Below are positions 26,401 to 33,524 of a stretch of 64,000 nt of DNA, piece after piece. Numbering within the stretch: position 1 is the stretch's first letter; each line of letters opens with the position of its first letter. The DNA comes from Undaria pinnatifida. Lineage: Eukaryota; Sar; Phaeophyceae; Laminariales; Alariaceae. Position numbers and translations under genes: made by a program. Below the pieces are notes generated by a model. That model saw only the letters and a list, made by a program, of their open reading frames with translations. It did not search any database and was not told the DNA's origin. The DNA lies in the NCBI GenBank assembly GCA_012845835.1, contig JABAKD010000016.1, forward strand, positions 13,939,020-14,003,019, written 5' to 3'.

Positions 26401-29400
26401 GGAGGTGTACTCAATTCATGCATGACCCTAATCTCAAGACCGTAGACCCTCGCATCCCTACAATTCCGGGACGGAGCACGTCGGGGTTTCACCAACCAGG
26501 TAGGCATTGCTTGCACCCAAAGTTAAGGTTGAGTTTAAAGCTAAGGTTAAGTAACTCGCTCAACATTTTGGGGATCCGGGGAGACCGAACATATGCCAAG
26601 GGATTAAATAATCGATGACGTAGTTATTGTAGGAGACGATATGTTACGCCTGAAAGTTGGTACTTGGTCCAATTTGTGGGGCACCGTAGTCGCATACGTA
26701 TGTAACATAATCTGAGGAATGCACGCTTTTGATCCTCGCGTCCCCCAGGAAGAGCGCGGCAAAGGCTCTGCTGAGCGACAGGGCACTCCTAGCTGGGGTG
26801 TTCAGGCAGCTGGCCGGGGTCGGAGGTCCGCAGGTATACTAATATACGAGCCACGGAAAGCGATCGGAAATGTCCACAATGTCACACGTAGCTTGCAAAT
26901 GTGAATTCGGACGAAATTCTCGATCATCCCAGCTGAGGTGTCTTCTTTGTTTTTTGTAACAACGGCGATCGAAGCGTCACACGCAGCTTGGGAAAATGAG
27001 TTTCGACGACACTTTCGATCTCATAGCTGAGTGATTCCGCTTATTGTTGGTAAAAACAAATGCGTTGCCAATTGTCATTTAGTCTCTAGGGGGTCTCTGT
27101 GGAAATGTCGTACCTCCGCTGTTCTAGTATGTTCGTATTCGTCTTCGTCTTCGTGTTCGGCGGCTGCGGGTTCTTCCCTCCAGGACTGAAGCTTTTACGG
27201 AGGACCCTAGTAAATAGAACCTTCGATACACACAAAAATGTATATATACGAAGTATATACATCTTCCTCTGGTTTTTTGCTAGCCATCTTTGGTCCCGAC
27301 TACTACCTGGAATGTTTTCCTGGTTTCGTGATGGACGCACTTGATTGAGTGCTACGTACGCGTAACGATTGACGACCGAAGGTATGGAAGCTATGAAAAT
27401 ACGGTACTGTCGTATTATAGGTTTCGCTTAGAACTCTTGCAGCAGGATATTTTATGTTTGTGACTGTCGTCAAGTTTTCTGCGTTGCCGGTCTGCGGTCC
27501 GCGGTCCTGACAGCCATATCGAGAGGACTCTTGTCCGATAATCCTATTGGCATGGATAAGCTCATTGGCATGAAGTTATGTGTCCTTGTCTCTTGTCCAA
27601 TAATCCCATCGGCGTGAAAACATGTATTGTTCTGTCTTGTCCGATAATTCCACTGGCATGTTTTTTTTTGTTCGTTTGTGGCTTGTCCTAACTTTTTTTC
27701 TGTGGCCCGGGCACCCTGTTGTGTGCGGTAGGCGCAGGACGGTCTGGACAGAGCGGGGATGGTGCAACTGCTGCGCTACCCGCGTTTGCCTTCGCGTCTC
27801 TCCGAGGAGCAGGCCGAGGTGTGTCCATGTGTTTCGACGCTGTCAAATCCCCTTGGTAGACGTGTCGAGAAAAAATGGCGACAGTGACGATGGGTTTGAG
27901 TGCGGCATCGGCCCCACGATGCAGCCCGGTGTTATGGATTGATGGCGCGTAAAGAGATTGATAGCATCTCCCGCCCTCATGGAAGTACTTGGAGTCTTCA
28001 CCTTACCCTTTGGGCTTGGGCTAAACCGGTAAGAAAGGATCAATCTGCGAAAAGAAGCTAAACAACGCGAAACGGTGTCTCCCAGTACCGATGGCTCCTG
28101 CGTCCCTTACCACCCAGCAGCGCCTTGCCACAGGCCTGTCGGGGAAGGGTGTGTACCCGAAGCGTAACGTTAGCAGCTAATCGTGTACGGCACGTGCACA
28201 GCGTGCTGATCCTCGTACTGCTGCGCGCTATTCCTGCAGTGCTGTTGATACACCACTAACTCCCCTTGTTTTTGGTTGATACAGTACAAACCAAGTGAGA
28301 GTATGTCTTTTTTTTATCAAGTGATACGCTATACAGTAATCAAGATATAACCAAGTTCCAAAGGAGTCTAACCGTTGTTTCTGCCCGTCGATATCAAGCG
28401 CATCCGGTGTCCTTGTCGATTGTTCGCGCTGGAGAGATACAACCCCCGTGGTCGCACACTAAAAAGATAGATGTGTAAATCGCAAAAATTCGTATGTAAG
28501 GAGAATTTGAAAATGACAAACGTAATGGATACGAACAACGCAACCCACCGAGTGGATTATATCCACAACCACCCCTTGTAAATTCTGCTGCCGTACAATG
28601 ACTGTTGGTTCACTATTAAACGTAGCAGCGTGGGGAGCCGGACTGTGAACGCCGACTTTTGAGATTAGATAAGCGTCCGATGGGATTCAGTAGGAAAGGG
28701 CGTAAAGGGTCCGCGTCGTGAGCATCCACGGCGGTTCCACTTGCAAAACGAAAAGAGCGTTCCGGAGGTTGACTTCCGGAGATGGTATGGTGGACAACGC
28801 CGTCGAGCGCTGCTCCGACCCTTCCTTTTGGAGACACAACGTAGCGATTGTTCCGCAGGGCGCCTTCAAGCGTCTCGATGGCACGATACCAATTCACAAA
28901 ACGTCGAGCTGTTGTTTTTTCCCTCTCCCCCTCGCTTCCGCTGTCTTTGGCGCAGTAGAGTCTGACAGCCCGCTATCTCACGCACCAACTGCCGTTGCCA
29001 CGGTAGTGTTTAACACCAACGGCAACCGAGTTAAATTGGCACACGCATAAAATACACACATACTTCACATATGTAATACGTGGAAGTGCGGTGAGCTTAA
29101 GCTTCATTTTCTCCCGTTCACCTGATATTTGTTTGTAGTCTGACAATTGGTCATCGCCCCCCCTGCTTCCCCCCCCCCCTACCCGTGACCGCCTGTTCCC
29201 GTCGCGCTACAGGACCTTGCAGACGCCGTGCTGGATCACTGTGGATCCTCCACAGTGCGTTTTCCCTCGCTCACCGCGTTTCTCGCCAAGTCGGCTGGCT
29301 CTATCAATGCCCCCTTATCCACGCCCTATGAAGGGGTGCCCGTGGAACGTGGGTCGAGGGATCACGCTTGGGACGTCGCCGCAAGCAGGTATGTATGTAT

Positions 29401-32400
29401 TATCTCCCTCGAATGGGAAACATACATTGTCTTTCACCCCCCACAAACCCGTACTACTGCTGCTGCTGCTGCTGCTGTTGTCTCCTATAAAAAGGACGCG
29501 ATATTAAGTAGTTCACCCCTTAAAAGCAATTTACGATGCTACCAGTACAATATGAGAGCCGCCTGTTGGCTTAGTGTTTATTTTTGCACAAAAATAAGTC
29601 AACGAAAACTAAGGGACAAGAAAGCCCATACGACATAAAATTATCTGGAAAGTAAAACCAACAACAACAGCAACATGCGAGGGTACCTAGCCTTCAAGGT
29701 GATTGCGGTATCGATGCACAAGACTGTTGCGGTAGGCAGACGTTCCTCGACGATCGTATTTCGTTGTCGGTGTAGTGTCTGGCGCGTTTTTCCTGCGATG
29801 GTATTGTACCGGTTTTGTTCGCTATCAGCATGGGCGTGAATGTTTGTCCTTGCACGCACTGTCTAAATGCACGTGCAGCACCTTGCAAAGTTCCATTAGA
29901 TTGATGGCACTACGCGTGGGCGGAATAGACTGTGACTTGTAGTCGCCGATAAAACCCTTCAGCACTGAACGCACCTTCTAGGAACAAACTGCTTGGATTT
30001 TGTTTCCATCGTCGCTTTTACTGGTCAGCTCAACTCGTGCTAGGCATGAGGTTTTTCCCTCAGCGACCTTCTGCACAAGCCGTGGTCGCTTTTCGGAAAG
30101 CACGAGAACAATCGGGTAGTTCATGAGTTAGGTCGCTTTTCGGTTGTCCTCGTCCAGCGGGCGAATAAGCCCCCTCTCTCGCACCCCCTCTCCCCTCACG
30201 GTTAACGCCTTCCTTTAAGAAGAACGGGCAAAGCCGGTCTGTACGGTTTGTCGTTATCGTGCTGCCCGTGGTCGGCTTGGCAAATGAAACATGGACCGCC
30301 GACAAAACGCAGTCAGTCTCTGGGACGCATGTTGCGGCTAAAAATTGTTCGAGCATGGCTTGTTCGCACGAGATTGGCTAAAAGTGCTAACGGATCCCGC
30401 GAACGCAACCTCCAATTTTGCAAGGCGTTAACACAGGGGATGGAACGCTACCATCCCCTTTCGGATCATGAATGCTAAATATATATACATGCTTTATGGT
30501 ATGTATAGAGGCATTCCCCCCCCCGGGCTATTTTGAAATTCCGAACGGCAACAACTCTGCGAACGACGCGTCGATTTACGAACGCCAGCGTGGAGGTGTA
30601 GCGCGCAACATGCTTCCCTGGTTGTTTCCCCTCTCTACCGCTAACACGCACACCTATCCATCCCCATCACCACGGCACCTAACACGCGCCCACTAAAAAA
30701 GGCAGACGAGGAGTCTTGGAGAGGACCCCATCGCGCAGTCAATCAAGCGCAACATCCAGCATGGCCGTTCAGAGCTCCGCTTGGCCGGAGAAGACGCAGA
30801 AGGCCGCCTCTCCTGCGCTGTGCACTTGCGACGGGCCTTCCGCAAGCGCAGGAAGAATCTAGGTGTGAGACTATTTGACGGAGGTGGTGCGGAATGCTTT
30901 GTTGTGTGTCGCGCGTCAATGGGCCGTCGACGATGTCACGATTCGTAGGCGAAAACATCGCTAGGTACTTGCCGTATAAGACACCTGACACTAGCCACGA
31001 TGGGGCTAGTAGAACTTTTTGGCAAAACATATTTTCTGAATTCCGGGACACCTTAAGCCAATATCGCGGGAATGCTTTTTTTGTTTTGCAAAATCTTTCG
31101 TTGTAGGGTCACCTATTTTTACGGAGATCCACTGTTAGCAGGATGAAATTGTCGAACGAAAAGCACCCGCCTTCGTTTCATAGCGTTCGACTCAAGTTTG
31201 TTTTGTTGGCGGGTCTTACCAGGTATACAGAACCTCAATCGGACACAGTCGTAGCGTAGGAGAGATCGCCTGAAAGGTGGTGATGCATTCCTTTTTCGTG
31301 TGTGATTTCGTCCTGTTTACAATGGATTTCCATGGATGGTAGGGTATGGTTACCTATTAGTATCAGTAGTCCATTGACTCTTCGCAGGGCTGTCCATGCA
31401 TTTTTTTTTTTTCTGTCAATTTTTGTGTTTGGATGAAGTATAATGTAGATCTCAATTCGGCGCCCCTCTACAGTACTGTTAGCAGTACTATTAGTAGTGC
31501 GCGTCGTAACACGCGAGATAATGTTCGTAGAGTCCGAGCCCGAATGCCCTAACCGCCTCGCGGTCTGACGAGTTTTCTTATCTTCGTTGCATTAGGGGAC
31601 AGAGAGGAGAGAAGGAGCAGAAAGCGGAGATATAAAGTCGGTGGGATTTAGTTGGTTATATAGTTTACCCCTGAGTACTACGGTAGTGCGTGGCAAGGGG
31701 AGAGAGACACGGAGATCCCTGTTACGAAGTCGGTGAGAGTCAATTGGCGGACTTGCAAACGTAGATGTTCTTGGTTATATAGAAACTACCCACTGGCCCA
31801 CGTAGTCACGTGGCTTGGTGGTTTAGTGAGTAGTGCTATATAACCAATAGATAGCACACCCCTTCGGACGGGTTTCCAAGCTATCACAAGTTGCTCGACA
31901 ACGAAGAGACCGCAAACGCTGAGGGATGCGTATGTGGAAAGGTTTCAATGGCATATTTTTAAGTGTTTGATATTAATAGTTTCGTTGTTTAGGACAAGAT
32001 CGGCGTAGAAATTCATCCTAAAGGGTGTGCTATACGGTACGCGTCTCGTGGAAAAGAACCAGCATTCAATGCCGTTTTACAGGCCGTGGGCATGCCCGAC
32101 GCGCTCATAAAGGGTGATTCGCAAATATTATACGATTGTGAACAATTTTATTTTTAATAACTCGTCTAACCATTAATGGTGTATCTGCCCAGAACCGCTA
32201 TACCCATAGGGCTGGGCCCGGATGGTAACTGCGGTATTATTCGCGATTTTGCTCCGGGTTTTGTTACTCGGGGACCATGATTCACGGCTGATTTATTACT
32301 TGGATTTGCCTTCCGCTGTGATGGGTTTTGTTCATGACAAGGAGGCGATCCTGGCGGTATTGACGACTGCAGCGTGGGAGCGTCGGATCTTCCCGGCGTT

Positions 32401-33524
32401 CTGCAGGACATGGGCGTCATGCTCAACCCCACTGAGGCCGCCTTCCTAATCAAGGTAACCACAACCACCGCTCGCAATATGAGCCACGCGACCGTGGCGT
32501 CACTGCCGACGTGCCCTTGCGTGTTTGTGTCTATTCGACTTCGAGGTGGGTACTGCCATCCGTAGGTCTATGACTGAACGTCTCTAAGTCACTCTGAGTC
32601 TCTTAGCGGACCTAAGCTCGTGTGTTCGGTGAACCGCTGCTGCCGTTTTTTTGTGTGTTTTTATAAGCGACCCTTCTCGGGCAAGGGAAAGCTGTACCCT
32701 TCCGGCGCTAAGAGCAAATATGACTAGCATACGTAGTTTCAAACACCCGCGTACTACTGTTGTAGTTATGCCTATCCCCATTGTCTATTTTAGTATAAGT
32801 ACCAGGTAGGTAGTTACTACGGCTGATAGCTCGTATTGTGGTATAAGTGCAAGGTGATCACTGCGGCATTGCGGCCGGTAACGCGTGTGTCTGGCCGCCT
32901 TGATTTATGTCGTGGCTCTATGTCCTGCCTGCAGGAAGTAATAGCACCGATAACTAGCCGTTGGCGCTTTTCTCCGGTGGCCACGTGACCAATAGTTGGT
33001 TTACTTACCAACATATGGTTTGCTTTTGGACGTACTCGCTGTCTGTCGCACGTCCAGAAGATGGTAGTGCCGATACCGTGCCGTTTCGCCACTGATTTGA
33101 ATCGCGATTGGTGCGTATTAACAGTCCTGATGGCTCAGCGCTAACGTTTCACACATCGGAAGGTCACCATCTAGAATATGTATTAATGGAGCCTATTTTT
33201 TGTCGCCATGAGATGTTGTCCAAGAGCCGTACCGTGCAGATCATATCGAGCAGGGATCTATCTGTCTGCCCTGCAATACATAGAATATGAATACCATAGA
33301 CCTGATCTGTCTGGCGTGTAGAATGCTGCTGCAACTGCTGATAATGCTGATAATGCTAATAATGCTACTGCTGCTGAATTGCTTCTTTTGCTCCCGCGGC
33401 TTTGCAGAAGTGTCGCGTGCAAAGCACCCCGGGTAGACGGGCTGCTACGGGGGGATTCGACGAAGCTCCCGTCCGGGCTGGCGACGTGCTAGGGTTCTTT
33501 ACGGAGCTTCTTTCCGCCCACTAA
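818..33524 (+). CDS. Multi-EF-hand-like protein gene, EFCAB6-like; 25 exons, 5' end missing
   Basis: Twenty-five short exons on one strand join with matching splice phases into one frame of 4,896 nt (1,631 residues plus stop). The product is a string of EF-hand-like units: a helix, a Gly-centred loop, then F/L-rich helices often ending in a GVxL-type turn. Clear examples are LDRGGTGRVRPGDFMAAVR in exon 3, ADDGAGNVFVTAGSLRKAL in exon 5 and GASDLPGVLQDMGVMLNP in exon 24. Most loops lack the full D-x-D-x-D-G...E set, so most units probably do not bind calcium. Exons 2 and 15-18 are Gly/Ser/Asp/Arg-rich and look like disordered linkers. The length and tandem degenerate EF-hands resemble EFCAB6, a protein of sperm and ciliary doublets; that assignment is inference. 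Introns are 0.2 to about 3.7 kb and full of repeats. Least certain are the exon 7 donor, the exon 9/10 junction and the borders of exon 18. The 5' end lies outside the window. Confidence 0.75.
1353..2058 (+). CDS. EF-hand gene exon 2, disordered linker
   Basis: The acceptor at ccccag|cgag restores the frame left by exon 1. The donor is gaa|gtgagc. This 706-nt exon is the longest of the gene. The product is rich in Gly, Asn, Asp, Arg and Ala with no fold visible. An imperfect GDARGNAQ-type repeat is encoded near 1855-1910, where the DNA is a 12-nt minisatellite. The last residues (YMHSLGYGNLGSLL) become hydrophobic again. The acceptor could instead be ctcag|act at 1381, but that would break the phase. 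Confidence 0.6.
2436..2720 (+). repeat. AT-rich CCTAATACTA degenerate repeat
   Basis: Many overlapping TAGTACTACCTAATACTA words with local palindromes (CCTGGTACCAGG). It lies in the intron after exon 2. Confidence 0.75.
3190..3264 (+). CDS. EF-hand gene exon 3
   Basis: A 75-nt exon, phase 0 to 0, between gttcag and gtatgc. It encodes LDRGGTGRVRPGDFMAAVR, the most typical EF loop of the first part. Positions 1 (Asp), 5 (Thr), 6 (Gly) and 12 (Asp) are kept; position 3 is Gly. Confidence 0.75.
5207..5383 (+). CDS. EF-hand gene exon 4
   Basis: Fifty-nine codons, phase 0 to 0, between aaacag and gtacgg. It continues the F-helix of exon 3 (VGIALS), then gives a helix MMDLLERMGALTV and a linker without a recognisable loop. 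Confidence 0.7.
6115..6345 (+). CDS. EF-hand gene exon 5
   Basis: Seventy-seven codons, phase 0 to 0. The acceptor ctctccag follows a long C/T tract (6067-6114), and the donor is a consensus gtaagt. It encodes a helix rich in Leu and His, then a loop ADDGAGNVFVTAGSLRKAL and HAGVLLGD. The loop has Ala where calcium-binding Asp/Glu are expected at positions 1 and 12. The exon end is copied in the following intron near 6403-6440. Confidence 0.8.
6403..6440 (+). repeat. Duplicated copy of exon 5 end plus donor
   Basis: The text ctgctgggaga, a short divergent part, then cgaccgggttgtaagttg repeats the end of exon 5 and its donor (6317-6357). It lies about 86 nt downstream inside the intron. The gtaagt is intact, so this is a possible decoy donor. 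Confidence 0.75.
6745..6860 (+). other. tRNA-like sequence (A-box and B-box), SINE-like
   Basis: TGGCATAGTTGTCGCC resembles a tRNA D-arm/A-box. GTGGGTTCAAGACTCAC forms a proper five-pair T-arm with a B-box-like core about 75 nt downstream. I could not build an acceptor stem or a clear anticodon arm. It is more likely a tRNA-derived element or a decayed tRNA than a working gene. Confidence 0.3.
7428..8155 (+). repeat. Three tandem copies of a dispersed repeat with minisatellite tail
   Basis: Copies start near 7428, 7637 and 7931. Each has an ACAGGGCAACGCC-like start, a GGGGACAGGCTACTTGGA-like middle, AGTGTGGGCTAATG, then CTACATGTGTTGAAGC and one to three units of TTGCACCGCATTTGGCTCA. Shorter relatives occur near 21005, 33690, 34018, 52160 and 53917. 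Confidence 0.7.
7817..7885 (+). repeat. 65-bp dispersed repeat copy, near-twin of 60166-60236
   Basis: TTTATAACTAATTTTCAAGG, CGTCAGCCGTGAG, AATTTCAGGTCAATACTCAT, CTTTGCAAGCTGCG. Only a few differences from the copy over 52 kb away, so the pair is young. Confidence 0.8.
8309..8400 (+). repeat. Decayed duplicate of exon 6 acceptor region
   Basis: This stretch matches 8557-8650 closely (TGTTCG, GAAAC.GCTG, CCGCCAGCT.TGGCGGCTAC, CTTACGCAG.GCGCAG). It ends in a cag that is not followed by exon-like sequence. Further partial copies of the 5' half lie near 8255 and 8502. Confidence 0.75.
8651..8818 (+). CDS. EF-hand gene exon 6
   Basis: Fifty-six codons, phase 0 to 0, between gcgcag and gtgaga. 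It is charged and helical: FLERGIIPLPLLDDVMGF followed by RIRRQLQQKEA. No loop is visible. Confidence 0.7.
8848..9050. repeat. GATC-rich dispersed repeat
   Basis: Overlapping units of the type AGATCATGACAGATCA with internal palindromes. Related stretches lie near 33222-33320, 40510-41110 and 44770-45060. Confidence 0.5.
10089..10219 (+). CDS. EF-hand gene exon 7 (donor uncertain)
   Basis: The acceptor is gatacag. The product is HLGPWAAPIAQS, then a GGGDVDD run and PLLLQKA. To match exon 8 the exon must end in phase 2. The nearest such site is ctag|gcgggt, a GC donor. A GT donor at 10307 also fits the phase but would add a hydrophobic, intron-like stretch. A third site, cgg|gtgttc, breaks the phase. 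Confidence 0.5.
10610..10759 (+). CDS. EF-hand gene exon 8
   Basis: 150 nt, phase 2 to 2, between gttgcag and gtaaga. It encodes LVAYLPKLGPTGERQTLPR and ELTRLLQELRVGV, an EF-hand-like helix-loop-helix with a shortened loop. Confidence 0.7.
10810..11060 (+). repeat. 20-21 bp minisatellite (TTGCACCGCATTTGGCTCA family)
   Basis: About eleven imperfect head-to-tail units directly downstream of exon 8, introduced by CTACATGTGTTGAAACTCAT. The unit length keeps several frames open, which explains spurious ORFs here. Confidence 0.85.
11323..11386 (+). repeat. 65-bp dispersed repeat copy
   Basis: Starts GCGTCAGCCGCGAGTTCGAC and ends AAGCTGCATGATACGTCGG. It is one of about ten copies on both strands of the window. 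Confidence 0.65.
11418..11510 (+). repeat. Decayed duplicate of exon 9 acceptor and start
   Basis: It repeats 11624-11712 across the splice junction: CGTCGCCTCCTCC, a pyrimidine tract, AGGTCTGGCGAGCTACAGAA, then TACCATATGGACAG. After about 30 nt of exon-like sequence it diverges, and it has lost EF-hand coding. Confidence 0.8.
11671..12010 (+). CDS. EF-hand gene exon 9
   Basis: The acceptor gttag matches the phase of exon 8. It encodes SGELQNLWYHMDRNKVSREG and FRSILLEAKD, an EF-like unit with a short loop that recurs in exon 11. A Pro/Ser/Gly-rich linker and a basic helix (LQRVLNQAAYKENMRRAAG) follow. I end it at ggg|gtgaag (phase 0). An earlier donor at tcgg|gtgcca would give phase 1 and a different exon 10 start. 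Confidence 0.6.
12665..12857 (+). CDS. EF-hand gene exon 10 (start uncertain)
   Basis: It encodes VLLERAVKRVRDLDNGQAAV and a second part MRITRGGIQRVLHGLG, an EF-like pair. The donor g|gtgaga (phase 1) is firm because exon 11 completes the Gly codon. The start could be 12654 (cacag, best pyrimidine tract) if exon 9 ends in phase 1. Confidence 0.6.
13311..13481 (+). mobile_element. MITE-like element, GGTCCCTCTATAGTGC termini, copy 1
   Basis: The ends are GGTCCCTCTTTAGTGCCGG and, inverted, GTAGAGAGGCC. Inside are alternating GCACTATAG and CGGCACTACTC motifs and a GATTTCACAGGCGCT.TAGCGGGC block shared with the other copies. No coding capacity. Confidence 0.65.
13923..14030 (+). CDS. EF-hand gene exon 11
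   Basis: Thirty-six codons, phase 1 to 1, between ggtag and gtgaga. It encodes SGELQQLWWFLEKGVVG and VTVEGFRDVLL. This is the same EF-like unit as the start of exon 9, so an internal duplication of the gene is likely. Confidence 0.75.
14098..14410 (+). repeat. Tandem repeat, about 107-bp unit, three copies
   Basis: Each unit begins CTTGACCCGTCAAGGCCTCT and contains a CTTGA.GGTCG..CGT palindrome-like segment. A relative lies at 10428-10520. Confidence 0.6.
14886..15650. mobile_element. TIR-bounded non-autonomous element with CAGTCGAAAA motifs
   Basis: The left end GCAGTCGGATTTGGC... and the right end, read on the other strand, GCAGTCGGATTCCGCC... match imperfectly for about 40 nt and run into TTTTTCGACT. 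The interior holds many CAGTCGAAAA palindromic units, a CACA-rich tract and two GTAGCTTTGGCGGCT copies. I see no transposase. Confidence 0.55.
15715..15870 (+). repeat. Dispersed repeat paired with 42310-42480
   Basis: The shared core is CGCGATAAAAATGAAG.CA, GTGCCGTAGTGGG and, after a gap, GAATGAGC.A and CAAAA...CTGGC. Confidence 0.6.
16050..16195 (+). CDS. EF-hand gene exon 12
   Basis: 146 nt, phase 1 to 0, between cggcag and gtgacc. It encodes RVTKLALLPDWTAQND, then a charged Gly/Asp/Glu-rich stretch. The phase fits both neighbours. The domain is not recognisable, so support comes mainly from splice continuity. Confidence 0.55.
16979..17124 (+). CDS. EF-hand gene exon 13
   Basis: 146 nt, phase 0 to 2, between gtgcag and gtgagc. 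It encodes CEDRDLTADGWVTEEAFLAV and LRDQGILQQLG. One reading of the loop is D-L-T-A-D-G-W-V, with Asp at 1 and 5 and Gly at 6 but no acidic residue at 12. Confidence 0.75.
17480..17543 (+). repeat. 65-bp dispersed repeat copy
   Basis: GCGTCAGCTATGAGTTCGAC at the start and GCGTGATACGTCGGCCGCG at the end. It matches the copies at 11323 and 43184. Confidence 0.65.
17713..18350 (-). repeat. Long array of the 20-21 bp TTGCACCGCATTTGGCTCA minisatellite
   Basis: About thirty imperfect units, written here as the reverse complement (GCAACCTGAGCCAAATGCGG). The array ends near CACATGTGGAGAAGCT, the mirror of the CTACATGTGTTGAAGC lead seen at other arrays. The 21-nt units keep a heptapeptide-like frame open (PEPNAVQ) for about 110 codons. 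It lies in the intron between exons 13 and 14, so I read it as non-coding. Confidence 0.9.
18941..20616. mobile_element. TIR-bounded element with (GGGTC)n foldback arms
   Basis: The left end TCAGGGCTTTTCACGGGTC is matched in inverted form at the right end (GACCCATGAAAAGCCCTG). Arms of degenerate GACCCGACCC repeats with GCGAGATTTT spacers occupy 18950-19310 and 20330-20600. About 55 bp with GGACGG...AAGGCC...CCGTCTAGAC flanks both sides in direct orientation. No transposase is seen. Confidence 0.6.
19548..20062 (+). repeat. Tandem duplication, period about 295 bp, with CTG-rich core
   Basis: Both copies start TGCAGTCTCC.GCCCCGGC, share CAGCAGGGGCTGCGATCCGC and end TTTCGTACTGGTATGA. Between these are (CTG)n/(GCTGC)n runs of different length. 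The pair sits inside the foldback element at 18941-20616. Confidence 0.8.
20813..20990 (+). CDS. EF-hand gene exon 14
   Basis: 178 nt, phase 2 to 0. The acceptor tttttttacag follows a strong pyrimidine tract; the donor is gag|gtaggc. It encodes NAGLSALRQAVGVDACEDK and a later helix IDSYLDTVISWDTADVALRL. Confidence 0.75.
21255..21581 (+). CDS. EF-hand gene exon 15, linker
   Basis: 109 codons, phase 0 to 0, between cacag and gtgggt. The start reads cagcag, so splicing could choose either of two acceptors 3 nt apart (a NAGNAG site). The product is Ser/Pro/Asp/His-rich and without a visible fold. Confidence 0.65.
21935..21985 (+). repeat. Decayed duplicate of exon 16 acceptor region
   Basis: CAACGCCCTCACATAGAGCGGAAAGCC.GCGCCGGTGGA matches 22052-22092 across the exon 16 acceptor, but cgcag has become acata, so the splice site is lost. 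Confidence 0.6.
22064..22478 (+). CDS. EF-hand gene exon 16, linker
   Basis: 415 nt, phase 0 to 1, between ctcgcag and gtgagg. A long Gly/Ser/Pro/Arg-rich linker (GVGVSTGMMGALHWRD near the start) with no domain. The donor g|gtgagg is completed by exon 17. Confidence 0.6.
23157..23460 (+). repeat. AAC-tailed dispersed repeat with expanded (AAC)n, copy 1
   Basis: The head CTCCAGACTTGTTGGAGCCTG and CCTTGTGACCACGGA is followed by about 230 nt of nearly pure AAC. The same head precedes AAC runs at 37930, 48578 and 57580. Poly-Asn, poly-Thr, poly-Val and poly-Leu frames here are artefacts of the run. Confidence 0.75.
23548..23699 (+). CDS. EF-hand gene exon 17, linker
   Basis: 152 nt, phase 1 to 0, between gtgcag and gtgtgg. 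It encodes an acidic/basic linker (VAVGDDSDDRCNSPGKRS) with no fold. The phase fits exons 16 and 18. Confidence 0.6.
23773..23939 (+). mobile_element. MITE-like element, GGTCCCTCTATAGTGC termini, copy 2
   Basis: Terminal inverted repeats GGTCCCTCTATGGCGCCGG and GCACTATAGAGGGACC. The interior is collinear with copy 1, including GATTTCACAGGCGCTATAGC. Confidence 0.8.
24786..25067. mobile_element. TIR element carrying a telomere-like array
   Basis: The left TIR (24786-24822) and right TIR (25031-25067) are inverted copies sharing AGATAAAGTACCAAATACAT. They differ by about one mismatch and one 1-nt indel over about 37 nt. The 280-bp element contains TTAGGG repeats near its middle and no ORF. Confidence 0.75.
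24915..24951 (+). repeat. Interstitial TTAGGG telomere-like repeats
   Basis: GGGGTTAGGGTC followed by GGGGTTAGGGTTAGGG and another TTAGGG. About five units, one with a C insertion. Confidence 0.85.
25153..25330 (-). mobile_element. MITE-like element, GGTCCCTCTATAGTGC termini, copy 3
   Basis: The same family in reverse orientation: GGTCCCTCTATGGTGCGGG at one end and TAGAGGGGCC at the other, with the inverted interior blocks. Confidence 0.75.
25722..25952 (+). CDS. EF-hand gene exon 18 (borders uncertain)
   Basis: The acceptor cgccag|gtg keeps phase 0 from exon 17. The product is polar (MGKTREVTEAWAENADHRTD). All three forward frames are open here. An alternative acceptor ccgcag at 25743 uses another frame. 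The donor ttt|gtaaac is a guess from phase. Confidence 0.4.
26753..26833 (+). CDS. EF-hand gene exon 19
   Basis: The frame is clear: SAAKALLSDRALLAGVFRQL then AGVGGPQ, with donor cag|gtatac. I start it at ggaag|agc for phase 0. The stronger-looking cccag|gaag at 26749 would need a phase-2 exon 18. Confidence 0.6.
26883..27035 (-). repeat. Two 65-bp dispersed repeat copies, inverted
   Basis: Both begin CACACG.AGCTTG and end .AGCTGAG(G/T)TG, the mirror of the + strand copies. They are more diverged than the others. Confidence 0.5.
27738..27818 (+). CDS. EF-hand gene exon 20
   Basis: Twenty-seven codons, phase 0 to 0, between gcgcag and gtgtgt. It encodes DGLDRAGMVQLLRYPRLPSR, the loop and F-helix of an EF-like unit, and ends SEEQAE. 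Confidence 0.7.
29213..29388 (+). CDS. EF-hand gene exon 21
   Basis: 176 nt, phase 0 to 2, between ctacag and gtatgt. It encodes DLADAVLDHCGSSTVRFPSL and TAFLAKSAG, an EF-like unit, then a charged tail. Confidence 0.75.
30711..30864 (+). CDS. EF-hand gene exon 22
   Basis: 154 nt, phase 2 to 0, between acgag and gtgaga. It encodes IAQSIKRNIQHGRSELRLAG and EDAEGRLSCAVHLRRAFRKR, an EF-like loop with an acidic start. The antisense strand is open too, but splice continuity favours +. Confidence 0.7.
31650..31850. repeat. Short repeats with GGTTATATAG / CTATATAACC inverted ends
   Basis: TTGGTTATATAG occurs at about 31651 and 31772, and GTGCTATATAACCAA at 31833. Similar inverted text lies near 2260-2330. 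Probably small palindromic elements. Confidence 0.4.
31993..32113 (+). CDS. EF-hand gene exon 23
   Basis: 121 nt, phase 0 to 1, between gtttag and gtgatt. It encodes DKIGVEIHPKGCAIRYASRG, then EPAFNAVLQAVGMPDALIK. Confidence 0.65.
32342..32454 (+). CDS. EF-hand gene exon 24
   Basis: 113 nt, phase 1 to 0, between gacaag and gtaacc. An acidic Gly-rich loop (GDPGGIDDCSVGASDL) is followed by PGVLQDMGVMLNPTEAAFL. Start 32345 is an in-phase alternative. Confidence 0.75.
33408..33524 (+). CDS. EF-hand gene exon 25, terminal
   Basis: The acceptor tttgcag follows a T/C-rich tract, phase 0. It encodes 38 residues ending DVLGFFTELLSAH and then taa (33522-33524), so the protein stops at the last helix of an EF-like unit. 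Confidence 0.8.
   Translation, partial: KCRVQSTPGRRAATGGFDEAPVRAGDVLGFFTELLSAH

Noticed and set aside
28616-28897. 93-codon frame on the - strand with reasonable composition
   Set aside because: Inside an intron of the EF-hand gene, with no ATG-led start, family or splice partner. It could be a mobile-element scrap but I cannot support it.
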